A DNA stretch of 64,000 nucleotides. It comes from Spinacia oleracea. Its lineage: Eukaryota > Streptophyta > Magnoliopsida > Caryophyllales > Amaranthaceae. Location of the stretch: the NCBI RefSeq assembly GCF_020520425.1, contig NC_079492.1, forward strand, positions 142,046,361 to 142,110,360. The letters are read 5' to 3'. Under the pieces are notes generated by a model that made no database searches, was not told the DNA's origin, and saw only the letters and a program-made list of their open reading frames with translations. This document shows positions 48,093 through 59,784 of the stretch, piece after piece (the first letter of the stretch is position 1; the number at the start of each line of letters is the position of its first letter). Made by a program: the position numbers and the translations under genes.

Positions 48093-48618
48093 ATTTTATT
48101 TAAATAATAAAATCTTTCACAACATTTTCTGAACTTATATAACTAAAAATTCTTTAACATTATTAAACTCATAACTTCTATACCAACTTTCAATTATTTA
48201 TTTTTTAGGAGGAAAACCCGTGCATTGTATTGCAAATTGATGGGTTCCAAATTCTAATACGTTATAAAAAAAAACACAAATTAATTTTACCTTAAAAGAA
48301 CAAAATAACGCAATATGAGGCAAATTGCCAAATTGCAACAAAAAAACGAGTGAGAAAAGTGGGGGTTAGCTAGTTTGTTACTTTAACAAATTCACCCCAA
48401 AAATAAATAATAATATCCTCAAAACTTCCAAAAAACTCCCGTTGATTGTCTCCTCTTCCACTCTCCTTGTCTCTCTCCTCCATCCTTCTCTACATTATCA
48501 ACGGTTGTTCCCCCAAATTCAATATCTCTCCTCAAAATTAGGGTTCGCAAATTCATCTATTTCTTCCAATTGATTACAAGTGGAAACCGAATTAACCGGA
48601 CGATCGCCGACAGAGGTC

Positions 48619-51600
48619 ATGACTTTTGTCGGCAACGGAGACAACAATAAAAACGACGTCGTCGCCGTGCCGGAGCTAACAACCTTAAGGGTCTCCGACA
48701 AAGATGAGTTTTATGTTAATTTAGTGCAATACGAGGAAGAAGAAGACTCAATGGAGGAGGATCGTTGTTTGTCGGAGCCTTCAACACCCAGAATACGATG
48801 TCACTTTTTCTGTAAATGGATTAAGTTTTTCTTCATTTTCGTCTTCGTTGCTGGTCTCGCTTTTGTTGTTTTCAAATGGATTGCACCGTTTTTAATGGAC
48901 AAGGTATTCATTTTTTTAATATTAATTTTCCCTGATTTTTTGGTCAATTGCATTTAATTTATTAAAATGTGTGAATTATGTTCTAGAATTTGTTTACAAT
49001 TTGGGGAAATTATGAATTATATTATTTCTGTTTGTTGATTTGATTTGTTGTTGATTTCCAGAAAAAAGAAAGTTATGATTTGTTGCCATTTTGCCAGCTG
49101 CTCAGGAGCTGTAGCTGATTTACCCTTTTCTTCCCCTTTTGCTTATAGATAAGATTTTCATGTCTTGTTTGTGGGCGATGTTTATTAATTAAGTTTGTCA
49201 TAGATGCTCATAGCTTGTTTTTATGTGATGTAGTTCAACTAGTAATCATATATTGATCATATCCAATTTATGGGTAAAAACTGGTGTTTCTTTAAATAAA
49301 TGAAATATCCTGCCAGAATCTGAGTCTATGAGCTCTGGATATACACAAACTTACCTGTTAGCCGACCTGAAAGTAGTAGAGAAGATGTTTTGAAAGTTAA
49401 TGGATGCATAAAAGGGAAATTGGATCGTAATGTTGTGATTTTTATACTCAGTGTACAATTGATCGTAACTTTTTGGTGTCTGTTAACTGAGAGAGCAAGG
49501 AGATAAGTAGATATTGTGGAGAGGTTGTAGAAAAAGAATAGGAATTACTTATGAGGGGTGACATATTTCATAGCACCGTTTTGAGTGTGGTTTGTTTTGA
49601 TCACATCGATGGAATATGAGTGCTATTAGCAAGTGAAGGGGCAGGGCTTGCATAGTTGCATTAGAAGAGGATACTCCAGAAAGGAAGTATTTGATAAGAT
49701 ACATGATACAGCCTCTCTTGAATGGTTGGGATCAAACTTCAATATGCATCATTATTGTTAGTGCTTAAGTCTGAAGGGGAGGAGATATAGTAACGGAAAA
49801 CTGGAAAATAGGACCTCTTGTTAATAAAAACTGCAAATATTTACCTCTATAATAACTGCAAAACCTTGGTAATAAAAAAAGGTTTATAGTAGGCAAAGCC
49901 TTGGTGACAAAATCTTTTCTTGTAGCATAGCAGCATATCTTTGAGCATTGATGCGGAAATTACTGTATTTATCTTGATTTGAGTTCTTGCCTTCTTGCAT
50001 CTTTTGTTCTCACAAAGATATATGTTTTGTCTCTACAGGGAATAATTCCGATTCTTAACTGGGAGAGATCTTCGTTTAGCACCCCTGTTTTGGCACTTAT
50101 AATCTTTACTACAGTGGCATTGTTCCCTACCATTCTATTGCCTTCATCCCCTTCCATGTGGGTGGCTGGGATGACTTTTGGTTATGGATACGGCTTCCTA
50201 ATAATTATGCCAGCTATGATGATTGGTGTTTCTCTTCCATACCTTGTCGGTTCCCTCTTCTACCACAAAATACAAGTGAGTATCAGCTGTAATGTAATAA
50301 TGTACATTTTTCTTTTCCATATCATGTCTGAAAATGGAGTTTATTCTTGTATATCATTTGTATTTAATGCTTTCTCGTGCTTGAACAGGGTTGGATGGAA
50401 AAGTATCCAAAGAGAGCTTCCATCATTAGATTAGCTGGCGAGGGAGGATGGTTTGACCAGTTTCGTGCTGTGGCATTGATAAGAGTTTCTCCTTTCCCCT
50501 ACATTATATACAATTATTGTGCTGTCGCAACGAATGTCAAATACGGGCCTTATATATTTGGATCAGTGTTGGGAAATGTGCCTGACGTTTTGGTTGCGAT
50601 ATACACGTAAGTTTTTTTTCGTCTAAAAATCTTTGTTTTGGTTGTGCGTTGAGGCACCTCTCCATTGGAAATCAATCATTGCATGTTCGTCTCACTGATT
50701 ATGTTTGTGTATGTTGCTCAGTTTCTTCATAGCCCTGAATTTTGTGTTTCAGTTATATGAGTAGGATTTTCAACGAAATGTTTTAAAGAAAAATGGTAAA
50801 CCTGACTTCCTGAGCATACTCATCCTGAGGCACAATTTGTTCCTTCCTTTCTAACTTATCTACACAGTTTATACCCAGAAGGTCAAGTGGGTTATCTGTT
50901 GGTTGATATACTCTATCAAAGGTCAAGTGGGTCAACTGCTGGTCCATGACGCTTGCACTCAGTTGCTAGCAGACCCAACACATTAATAAATAGCTAGCAT
51001 ACTTGAGCTTATTTTTTCAATGCAGGATAACTTTTTCCATTCAATGTAGGACTCATAGCGAGTTCGTTGGGGCTTTCTTCGCAATTGAACTGCTTAATTG
51101 TCAATTTTCAGGAAAGGCTCTCTTGAAATCTTCAGGTCTTCCAATTGCATAGTTTTTCATCCTATAAACTTGCCTCAGAATCCATCTTTCGTTAGAAGGC
51201 TGGATCTTCCAGCAATTTTTGGATTTTGATCATGCTTTCGTGGGAGCAAGTCAGGAAAATTAAGAAACAGAACCAACAACAATCCAATATCAATCCCTCT
51301 GTTGTTAGAGTTTAGGGAGGTCTAGATGTAGGCTGCCTGATTAGTAACTAGTCCAGACTACTACATATTGGAATGTTGAGCCCATATCAATATAAGTGCA
51401 AGCTAATGGATTCTAATGAGAATAATATATTGGTACCAACCTATGCCAGTATATGGCTGATTGGCGTAGCTACCTGCACAAAAAAGAGGTCAATGTTTAT
51501 CAGTTTATGTATTTGAAGGGTTAAATGCCAGTATACAAGCATTTTTAGTCCCTTTTGATTTAAAGAAAAATCTTTTTGTATTTCAACGGATTTGACTGGA

Positions 51601-52826
51601 ATGAATGTAAATTACCTACATATGTTTGGACGAAATAAGCGTCAGACGTGTTTGTGAATTGGATGGTATACTTTTTCCGTTGGGAAGGTAATCCTCAAAC
51701 TGTTAATTAAAGAAAAAAAGGCATGATTGATCCTACTCACGTCTTGTTTTGACTGATGTCTGAAATTAACTAGTGATTACACAACAGCTCGAGTGCTATT
51801 GTAAGTTTCGTAGCTTACACTCTTACAGAATATATGACATTAACTTGCAATTTTTTTCTGGTATGAGCAACGCATGTCATGTATTAGTTTTATGTTCAAG
51901 TTCTGTATGCTTAACATGATTTGCATTTTGCAAGGCTTAATGAATTAGAAATTGTATGAGGAAACATTGATTTGACAATGTATTTAATATGCATGAGATT
52001 GAAAAGTGTGTCGGGGAAATTTCTCTAATCTGTATTGCGTGTGTGTCTGGTACTCTGGTTGCCAAAGATTATTATTTTGACAATGCGCCACTAGGTTAGG
52101 TTTTTTTCAAGGTACTTTGCCCTGATATTAAGAGGGTCTGAGGTGAGTGGGGTCAAAATGGAGCTTCATATGAGGTAGAGAGACTAGGTGTATACTTTAG
52201 GAGGAAAACATTGGAATATCTTGGTACATGCAATCATGTGTTTAGGTGCATAGACAAAATGTCATGCTTTGTTCTTTTTTTAAGAGTTGTTCCAGAGACT
52301 TTCCAGTTCTCTTTTGTATTTATATGTTTACCAAAAGGGATACTACGGAATTTAGCATTTTGATAAAAATTTTAGTGAGAAAGGATTAGAGGTGGAAGGA
52401 TCATATGAATTATATTGAGACATTTCGAAGAGGATGTGAAGTGCTTTGAAAAGTGAGTTTGCAAAGCACCTGCTGAATCCATTTTTTTCAAAAGATATAG
52501 CTTACTGCCTGTGAAGTGAACCTCAGCTTAAACCATGCTTGTATTTGATTTTCTGTAGTCCTTTAATCGTTCTGTGATTTGAATTCCGGGTCAGTTCCCC
52601 AATTAAGTAGCAGAATGAGACATGTTTTTCTGTATGTTTTTGCAGTGGTATTTTGATCAAAACATTGGCAGATGCATCAGGCCAAAAGCATTCACTCTCA
52701 GCACAGGAGATTATTATGAACGTGGTTGGGTTTGCTGCGACAGTTGCTACTACAATCATCTGCACAATTCTTGCAAAAAGACGGCTCAAGACAATGCCGA
52801 TTGAGGATGAGCCACTTCTGCAGTAA
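48619..52826 (+). CDS. TVP38/TMEM64 (VTT, SNARE-associated Golgi) family membrane protein
   Basis: Four exons: 48619-48903, 50039-50275, 50389-50606 and 52646-52826. All introns are GT-AG with matching phases, giving 306 aa. An acidic N-terminal region (about 70 residues) precedes a first membrane helix (IKFFFIFVFVAGLAFVVFKW). The VTT domain follows, with LLPSSPSMWVAGMTFGYGYG, GVSLPYLVGSLF, VALIRVSPFPYIIYNY and FGSVLGNVPDVLVAIYTG, and a last helix (VGFAATVATTIICTIL) near the C-terminus. VTT proteins (DedA, TMEM41, VMP1 and TVP38 relatives) are membrane proteins with re-entrant loops, and several scramble lipids; the plant members are poorly studied. The ATG at 48619 is the first in frame. Intron 3 is over 2 kb. 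Gene order suggests the At4g22850 counterpart. Confidence 0.9.
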
Positions 52827-53859
52827 GCAGTTTATTCTAACAAAGGGTTTGAGAGGTGCCACGCTCCAGCACTTAGTTGGTATTTTGTACAGTTTATGGA
52901 GATTTGAATATGGAGAAGGAAATACAGAGAGAGAAGACCCTAAAGAGTGAACTATTAACAACATAGTAAACCAACAGTTATTTCTGTTATAGATTCTTTT
53001 GCAGGAGACGAGATTCATCGTCGTCTTGGTGTTCCCATCTTCCTTTGCTGCGCCTCGGAAACTAATATTGTACATAGAATCACCTCTCCACTCTGTAGTT
53101 GCAGCAGGTTGATCATGTTTTTGTCTTCTGTATCAAATTACTCCGATCTTTATCAATGCTTAATTTGCATATATAATTATCACGTGGCCAAGATTTGCGG
53201 TCTATATCTTTGTTTGCAGTTGTAATTAAGTCTGAATCTTACTATCGAAGGAGGTGGATAGAAAATGTGGCGAGTCTTGTAAGAAACTACGACAACAATT
53301 TTTACTCTCTTTGAAATGGTACAAGCATAATTCCGGACAAAATGACTTGGATTTGGTGTACGGTACGATTTGGTTAAATAACCCACAGCGGTACCACCGT
53401 ACCACCATGGTGGTCACGGGATCTTTGTCCGGTACCAGCAAAAAAAAAAAGTTCAAAACAAAATTCTCACCTGTGAAGACGATTGTGGGCCGTGCCTCTT
53501 CTTTGGAGTCATGAAGGGGTGAGGGACTGAGGGGGAGCTGCGATGGCCAGCATTCGTTTCCCTTTCATGATGGTTCTCCGGAATCGCCTTCTTCTATGGA
53601 GGTTCTGCGACTTCACCTTTGATTCAGACGAGGCTTCACCTTCTCCTAGTACCACGTTAACTGCGGGAGAGTCGGAGAAATGATTGGATGCCGAATGAAG
53701 GACGAGGATGGAGAACGGGGGGGGGGGGGGGGGGGGGGGGGGGAATGGAATGATGGAGGAGGTTATGATGGTTGAAGGATGAAGGTGGGTGATGTTGAAG
53801 CGAGGTCTACTTCCAAACAGACGCGGGTTATCATGAATTAGGAAATTCTTGTGAGTTTA
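52827..53859. other. Downstream region of TVP38 with a poly-G run
   Basis: This holds the 3' UTR and then DNA without a recognised gene. From about 53500 the GC content rises and short open frames occur, but none has a family signature. Confidence 0.45.
53717..53743. repeat. G27 homopolymer
   Basis: Twenty-seven consecutive G bases. Such a run can form a G-quadruplex and is also hard to sequence or assemble, so its length is doubtful. Confidence 0.9.
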
Positions 53860-54163
53860 ATGTTACTCATGGAGATGGTTCTAAATTCTAATGCATATAG
53901 GGTCATGGCTAATAATCTAAATTACCCTAATTTGTATTATGCATAAATACCTAACGTTAAGGAAATGAAAGACACATAATATAATTCTTTCATGATATCA
54001 GCTTGCTAGGGTTTTCTCTTCCCCTCTTCCGCTGTGGCCTAGCTTTTCTTCCTCCCTTCGTCGTCTTCTTCTTCTCGCCCGCCACCATGACAAACTCCAA
54101 GTCAGACGGAAAATCCTCTACCGACGGGTCTCCCTTTCATCCGGCTCTCTCAGTTTAATACGG
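53860..54163 (+). mobile_element. Copia-like leader and gag start, fossil fragment
   Basis: A likely LTR end is followed by atgatatcagcttgctagg, close to the TGGTATCAGAGC primer-binding site of plant Copia elements. A C/T-rich leader follows, then ATG at 54087 with a short Ser/Gly-rich start typical of Copia gag. The rest of the element is absent; another LTR abuts at 54164. It is broken and old. Confidence 0.5.
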
Positions 54164-54938
54164 TGTTGGAAATGCTCCCAAAATTATAGTTAGTGGGTTA
54201 ATGGATCATGGGATCATTGTAGGAACTATGACTAATAAGAACAATAATTAGAACAAGCTTATCTGTAACAATGTCGTGGCGTGACACTAATCACTGCCCT
54301 AAAGTCGAATTTGCCCCGCTAAGTACACGCGGACTCGTAGCAACCGACCCCCAGGGATACACGACTCCAATCCTTCGGTGTACGACGAAGAACTAGATTG
54401 AGAACACCCTTAAGCAATGCCCAGAACAATGGTGGTTTTGTGTTTTCATTTCGGAGAAGAGGAAGAGATTATGTTTCTGTGTGTATTTTTCTGGAAGGGA
54501 AGGTAGTGTTTTATAGCCAAAACGGTTCAGCTAAAAACGGAAGCTCAATCAATTAGTCCTTGATTGATTCCGTAACTGAAGCAATAAATCGGAATAATAT
54601 CTTTGACGGAAATCAAATCGTCAAAGAAATCAATTAACCGTTACGTCAATAAAGAAATCAATTAACCGTTACGTCAATCTTGCAAAGATTACATGACCAA
54701 AAATAATAACGGTTAAGAAAAAGGTGCCCCACCCACACCCGCACCACTCGCCCTCGCCCGAGCCCGGTGCGCGCGCGCGCATGTGTGGTTACTAGACCCA
54801 CCTCTCTAGTCTTCTAACAAATCATTAAAGGGTAGTGGGATATTTAAATAAGGAAGCATGTGGGTTTTTTTTTATCAATGTGGGACAATTGATTTTCCTT
54901 CTTTTGAAGCATCCCTTTTGGAGGAACACACTCCAACA
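54164..54938 (-). mobile_element. Solo LTR fossil, about 0.78 kb
   Basis: The sequence has mirrored ends TGTTGGA and TCCAACA. Read on the minus strand it has tataaaac (near 54510) and a CGCGCGCG stretch. Its organisation resembles that of the LTR split between 33656 and 36881. No clean 5-bp target repeat was found, so the insertion may have rearranged after arrival. Confidence 0.6.
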
Positions 54939-56987
54939 ATCATGATTAATCATATTTCTTAATTTTAAATACATGAATATTATTAGTAGGTAGTAATGGG
55001 TTATATTATTTATGGGTAGTAATGGGTTATTCCACATAATGTACTACTATCTAGGAGTATGTTTTATGAGCCTATAAAAGGTTGTTTGATGTAACTTAAT
55101 CAATTGGATTGAATGAAATAGTAGTTTAATTTTGCTACATTCTTTCCCCTCTCTCACCTCTATTATTAATTTCAACATACGGGACATGAGCGAAGCTCTT
55201 TAAAATCCATTCCCGTTCGCACAAGGTACTCCATCATATCAACCCTCCTCCCATGTGTGTTCTTGAGTATCCTACAAACCATAGAGGCTACCAATGTTAT
55301 GATTTGTCGTCTAATAAAAATCACTATTAGTTGTCAGGTTTATATTCGATGAGGGTGTTTTTCCGGTTTCCAACTTACATACTCCTAAATCTCATGAATA
55401 AGCATTTCCTAGGAATTTGGTGATATTGTTTGGTTAAACAAGGGGAGTAAATTCCCATGCGAAGTTCCACTCACCTAGGAGAACCTATGTAAGCAACTTC
55501 CTCCATTTTGTAGGAAGTAGAACTTCCTAGGAAGTGTGACTTCCATGATCTTGTCAACCAAACAAACCTAAAATCTTCCACTTTATAGGATGTTATACTT
55601 TCCATGGTTTTTCATGTCAACCAAAGTACCAAACATCACCTTAGATAATGGCCTTTCACAGTTTCACCATATTGAATTTATCATTGGAAAAATTGTGATG
55701 CAAATAATTCCAGCCATTCCCCCCACACCAAAACGTGGCCCAAAATGCATCCCAACACACCCAACCCCCCCACCCCGGCCCACAACTGCCGAGGTTCCAT
55801 CTCCTCTGTCAGCACGTGGGCCGGCCCAGCTAGGCAATTTTCAATAGGCCTCTTCCATGCAACAGGCCAACGAACCGAATCGGGAGATGTTGCAGTTTAG
55901 GCAACAACATCGAATTGATGTGGATCATAGATTCATAGGTGCGTGCTCTGAAATCTCTATTCTCGTTACTCTTTTTTTTGGTTGAGAAAAAGCTTTGGCT
56001 AGTTCACTAAACATGCTCACGTATTATTTATGAGTTCTTTGCCTAACGGTCAAGACTGATAACCCCCATACGATAGATCTCAGTCTCTCAGGTTCAAATC
56101 CTCCGCATCCATTTATTATTTGTAATATTGCTTTCGTTCTCATTCGCACTAGAAAAAATATGATCACAAATTAACTGCAGTAAACATGATCAACTAATAA
56201 CTACACGTGTATGAACGATCATGATACCTTAATTATAGAACTATACTTTTTATTTAGTACTACCTTCGTCATTTTTATTATTTACGTTTTTATGTCATAT
56301 ATGCGAATTTAAGAATAATAGCAAAAAGTGTTGATTCATTTATTGTTATAACCGATGGGGGAATCAAGGAGGAAATATAAGTCTACGAACCTAATCAAAA
56401 GGAGGTTTTATCGTAAAATTAATTGACAATAAGAGGAGTAACCCACTTAGATTTTAAACTATAAGATCTTTAATTAATTTTCCGACGTAGGACACAAATA
56501 CTCGCACTTACTTTATAAACCGACATATGTTGTCTTTGAATTTAGGAACAGGAGTATACAACTATGAGAGAACTTCAACATTCAATGCTTGAAAGCTTGG
56601 GTTTATTATTGCTTGATCATCAAATATATTATTATTATTTATTATATACTGTATAACTTATTATTTACTATTAATTTATTATTAATTACCATAATTTATT
56701 ATTTATCCTTTATTATTATTATTATTTAGTTATTAATTATGAATGATTTTTTATTAATTATTAATTATTATTTGGTATTTTATAGCTCCTATTTCTTTTA
56801 TTTCTTTTTTAATTTTTAATTTTAAGTTAATGTAGTTTCTTGGGCGGCAAGCTAGTTACGTATATAGTACAATTATTAGGACTATTAGTAACTATCTATA
56901 TTATATTAGCTCTCCTATTACTAGTAGGTTTAGGGATTATTTGTACCATAAATTAAATACTCTTGCATTGGTGAGACTTAGAAATGT
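54939..56987. other. AT-rich intergenic region with repeat relics
   Basis: Contents are an imperfect fold-back segment at about 55380-55650 with repeated cttcctaggaa and caaccaaa words, and a tRNA-like relic at about 56033-56105 (gcctaacggtcaag, later ggttcaaatcctc). A long TTATTA-rich low-complexity stretch lies at about 56620-56830. No gene is supported. Confidence 0.45.
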
Positions 56988-57110
56988 TCAACGGGCCGGG
57001 TTAGGGCCGGGCCGGGCTGAAATTAAGGGTTGGGCCGGGCTGGGCCTAGTCTAACTTTATTCTGGACCGGGCTTAACGGGCCCGGGCCAGACTGTATTTT
57101 ATTCGGTCTA
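56988..57110. mobile_element. GGGCCGGGC word array upstream of the NRPB7-like gene
   Basis: Over 120 bp the words gggccggg, gggctggg and cgggctta repeat, as in the hAT-type MITEs at 38690-39298. It sits only about 65 bp before the start codon of the gene at 57174, so it is probably within the promoter or leader. The element ends were not resolved. Confidence 0.5.
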
Positions 57111-57173
57111 AATTTTCTTCAAATGGTAGTACTACTGAGACACTACTCGATCGATATTCGACAATCATCAATC

Positions 57174-58390
57174 ATGTATTTCCATATAGCTCTAGAAAAA
57201 ACTGTAGAGATAGAGTCTCGTCACTTTGGTCATCGTCTTCGAGACAACATCATCTCCAAACTCATTAAAGACGTGGAGGGTACTTGCAGCGAACGTCATG
57301 GATTTGTGGTGGCAGTTACAGGAATCGAGGATATTGGCAAAGGTTTAATTAGGGATAATGGAACTGCCTTTGTCATTTTCCCTGTCAAGTTTAAATGTCT
57401 CGTCTTTCGTCCTTTTAAGGGTGAGACCGTTCAAGCTGTTGTTACTATGGTTAACAAGGTATGTTATTGTATTCGATTCTATCCTAAATGAGTCCTAAAT
57501 TTCTTCATTTAATCGATTAAGTTTTAATTCTTTTATTAATTCATTTGTGATCGATTCTTGACTTGTTGTAGATGGGATTCTTTGCCGAGGTTGGTCCTGT
57601 TCAAATTTTCGTGTCTAATCATGTAAGTTTCTACTAATTACTTTCGTTTCGATTTCTTGATTTCAATCGAAAACTCTAAAATTGGTTTTTAATTAATTAG
57701 GTTAGTTCGATCGATCTTATGATTTAAATGGTTCTTGTTACAATTTAATTAATGCAGTTAATACCCGATGATATGGAATTCCAATCTGCAGACACACCCA
57801 CTTATTCTACTTCAGATGGTTTGGTATGTATATATGTTGTCTTTGAATTTGATTGTAATTAATTGTGATGTTTATCTTCCTTTTAGTAACTTTAGTTTTA
57901 TCGTTGTGTCCAATTTGATCTAATATAATATAATCTATATACTCGGTTTTAACAGGTTAAGATTAAGAAGGATACTGAAGTTCGACTCAAAATTATTGGT
58001 ACTCGGGTTGACACCAAAGAAATCGTACGCATCCCTCCAATTTTTCCCTTCATCCAATTCGTTCTTACCGTGCATGTCTAAGTTATAATACAAATAAAAT
58101 ATGCAATTTTTTCTTACGTTTAGGTTTAGGGCTATTGACTATATGATGAGTATATATGTGCCTCTAAGTAATTAGTATATATAATAAGTGATATTGTGGG
58201 ATGATGTTGAATTTCATCATATATGCATGTTCTTTCGGCTCTAAGTTTTATCAATATATTTCATATCTTCCCTTAATTAATTAATTACTGATATTTGAAG
58301 TACGTCAACTATATACTTACCTCAATCTTTTTTAACATTTCGCAGTTTTGCATAGGCGCAATGAAAGAAGATTACATGGGTGTGATATAG
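57174..58390 (+). CDS. NRPB7: NRPB7-like RNA polymerase subunit (RPB7 family)
   Basis: Five exons: 57174-57458, 57572-57622, 57758-57823, 57956-58024 and 58346-58390. All are GT-AG and every intron falls between codons, giving 171 aa, close to the usual 176. Signatures are [75 protein letters not shown] and VRLKIIGTRVD. These cover the N-terminal RNP-like and C-terminal OB domains of RPB7. RPB7 pairs with RPB4 to form the stalk of RNA polymerase II, and plant paralogues serve Pol IV and Pol V. The N-terminal 30 residues and the shortened end (EDYMGVI) depart from canonical NRPB7, so it may be a lineage-specific paralogue. A frame extends upstream of the ATG but runs into the GC-word array. 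A disrupted inverted copy lies at 33192-41896. Confidence 0.88.
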
Positions 58391-58994
58391 TAACCCTCAC
58401 ATGACGCAATGCATGGAGCTCTTAATTCATGGATGTACGGGTTGTTAGATGTTTTATACTAAACAGTAGTACTAAATAGTGGAAGTGGAGCTAAACTCTT
58501 GACTTGGAAGGTATAGTTCCTTTGGGAATCATAAAAAGTTCTCTTTTGAGAGACACCTCCAAGGACGAGTAAGACTTTTTCCCTTCAAGAGAGGGTTTAT
58601 GCCTGTTATAAGCTTCCGTTTATGTTTTTACGCTTTACAAGCTTACCTTTTATCCTAAAAGAAATAAAAAATATTAGATTTATTTCTCATGCATCACCTA
58701 TATGTTTAAGTGTATTTGAGATATTACATGCTACATTTTGGCCATTGGAGTAAACCTGTGTAATCTAGGGTAAGTAATTAGTATAAATACAATTATTATC
58801 TAATGAGAATATTGAGCTCAATACATTAGTGCTAATGTGCTATATAGAGATATGCTGGTATGAGATATCCCATTTTAATTGTAAACTAGTGGTTCTGCTT
58901 TGATTCTAAACACCTCAACTGACCATATATATTAACACGTACACTTTCCTACTTCACGATTGGTTGTTCTATCGGTGATATTTAAGTCACATAT
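58391..58994 (+). repeat. 3' flank shared with the broken NRPB7-like copy
   Basis: This 600-bp stretch is the counterpart of 32568-33191 (inverted). It includes acttggaaggtatagtt, gagagacacctccaagg, gcctgttataag and the taagtcac edge. Part of it (up to about 58660) reads like an old retroposon 3' end, because in the other copy the same place ends in a long A-rich run. Confidence 0.8.
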
Positions 58995-59784
58995 ATCACC
59001 AAAGTACATATATAGTTGACTGATAGAACGATACAAAATGTCTTGTGCGCATCCGGTATATAATAATAATAATAATACAAATTTATATCATGGTAACTTT
59101 TACCTAATTTTTGTAAGTTTTAACCTTTTTTTGTGTAAGTTTTAACCTTTTTTTTATTAACATTTTGTAACTTCTACGGTAGGAAACTAGAGTTGTGTGT
59201 ATATCTACGGTAGGAAACTGGTATATGCCCGGACATCAGCTGTTCTACTTAATCTTCTTCTTTGGCCTTAACTGCAAACCAACAACACAATTTTTCAATA
59301 TCAAACCAACCTGGTTGTTGTGGCCACATCTCTTCTTCCTACAGCACGAGGTGCAAGCGAGCATAGCATCTAAAAGATTAAAATATAGTTAATAGTTATA
59401 CTGAGTAGATACTTTAGCAAATACTCTGTAGGTCATAGTCATAAACTATTTCAACTATGACATTTTGGTCGGTTATGAAAGGACTATTTACCGGATCAAT
59501 TAAGTTCTAGGATTGAAATAATGAATGTAAACAATCATAGCCAAACAAAATTTATAAACATCAAAGTCCTACATGCAATAACAATTGATAACCAAACACA
59601 TAATGTACATATGCTCACAATATTGAGTCTAAGCTCGACAGTTACTATACTCATTGCAAGACTAAAAGAGTCTTTAGTAATATGAGAATTTCCAACTGAA
59701 TAGCAAAAGGACTATGCACAACAGATAATCTCAATGCTGATCAGCATTGAAAGCTTGTTAAAAACACATCACACAACTCCAAGA
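58995..59784. other. Intergenic region, no supported gene
   Basis: AT-rich DNA with no exon that I recognise on either strand. Confidence 0.45.

Noticed and set aside
36118-54938. Treating the LTRs at 36118-36881 and 54164-54938 as the two ends of one 18-kb element
   Set aside because: The ends are related but clearly diverged, host genes lie between them, and no internal retroelement coding region joins them.
56033-56105. Possible tRNA gene
   Set aside because: A B-box-like word is present, but no cloverleaf with paired acceptor and anticodon stems could be drawn. It is more likely a SINE relic.
57030-57173. Upstream extension of the NRPB7-like frame
   Set aside because: The extra residues translate the GC-word array. 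The family N-terminus starts at the ATG at 57174, as in the duplicated copy.
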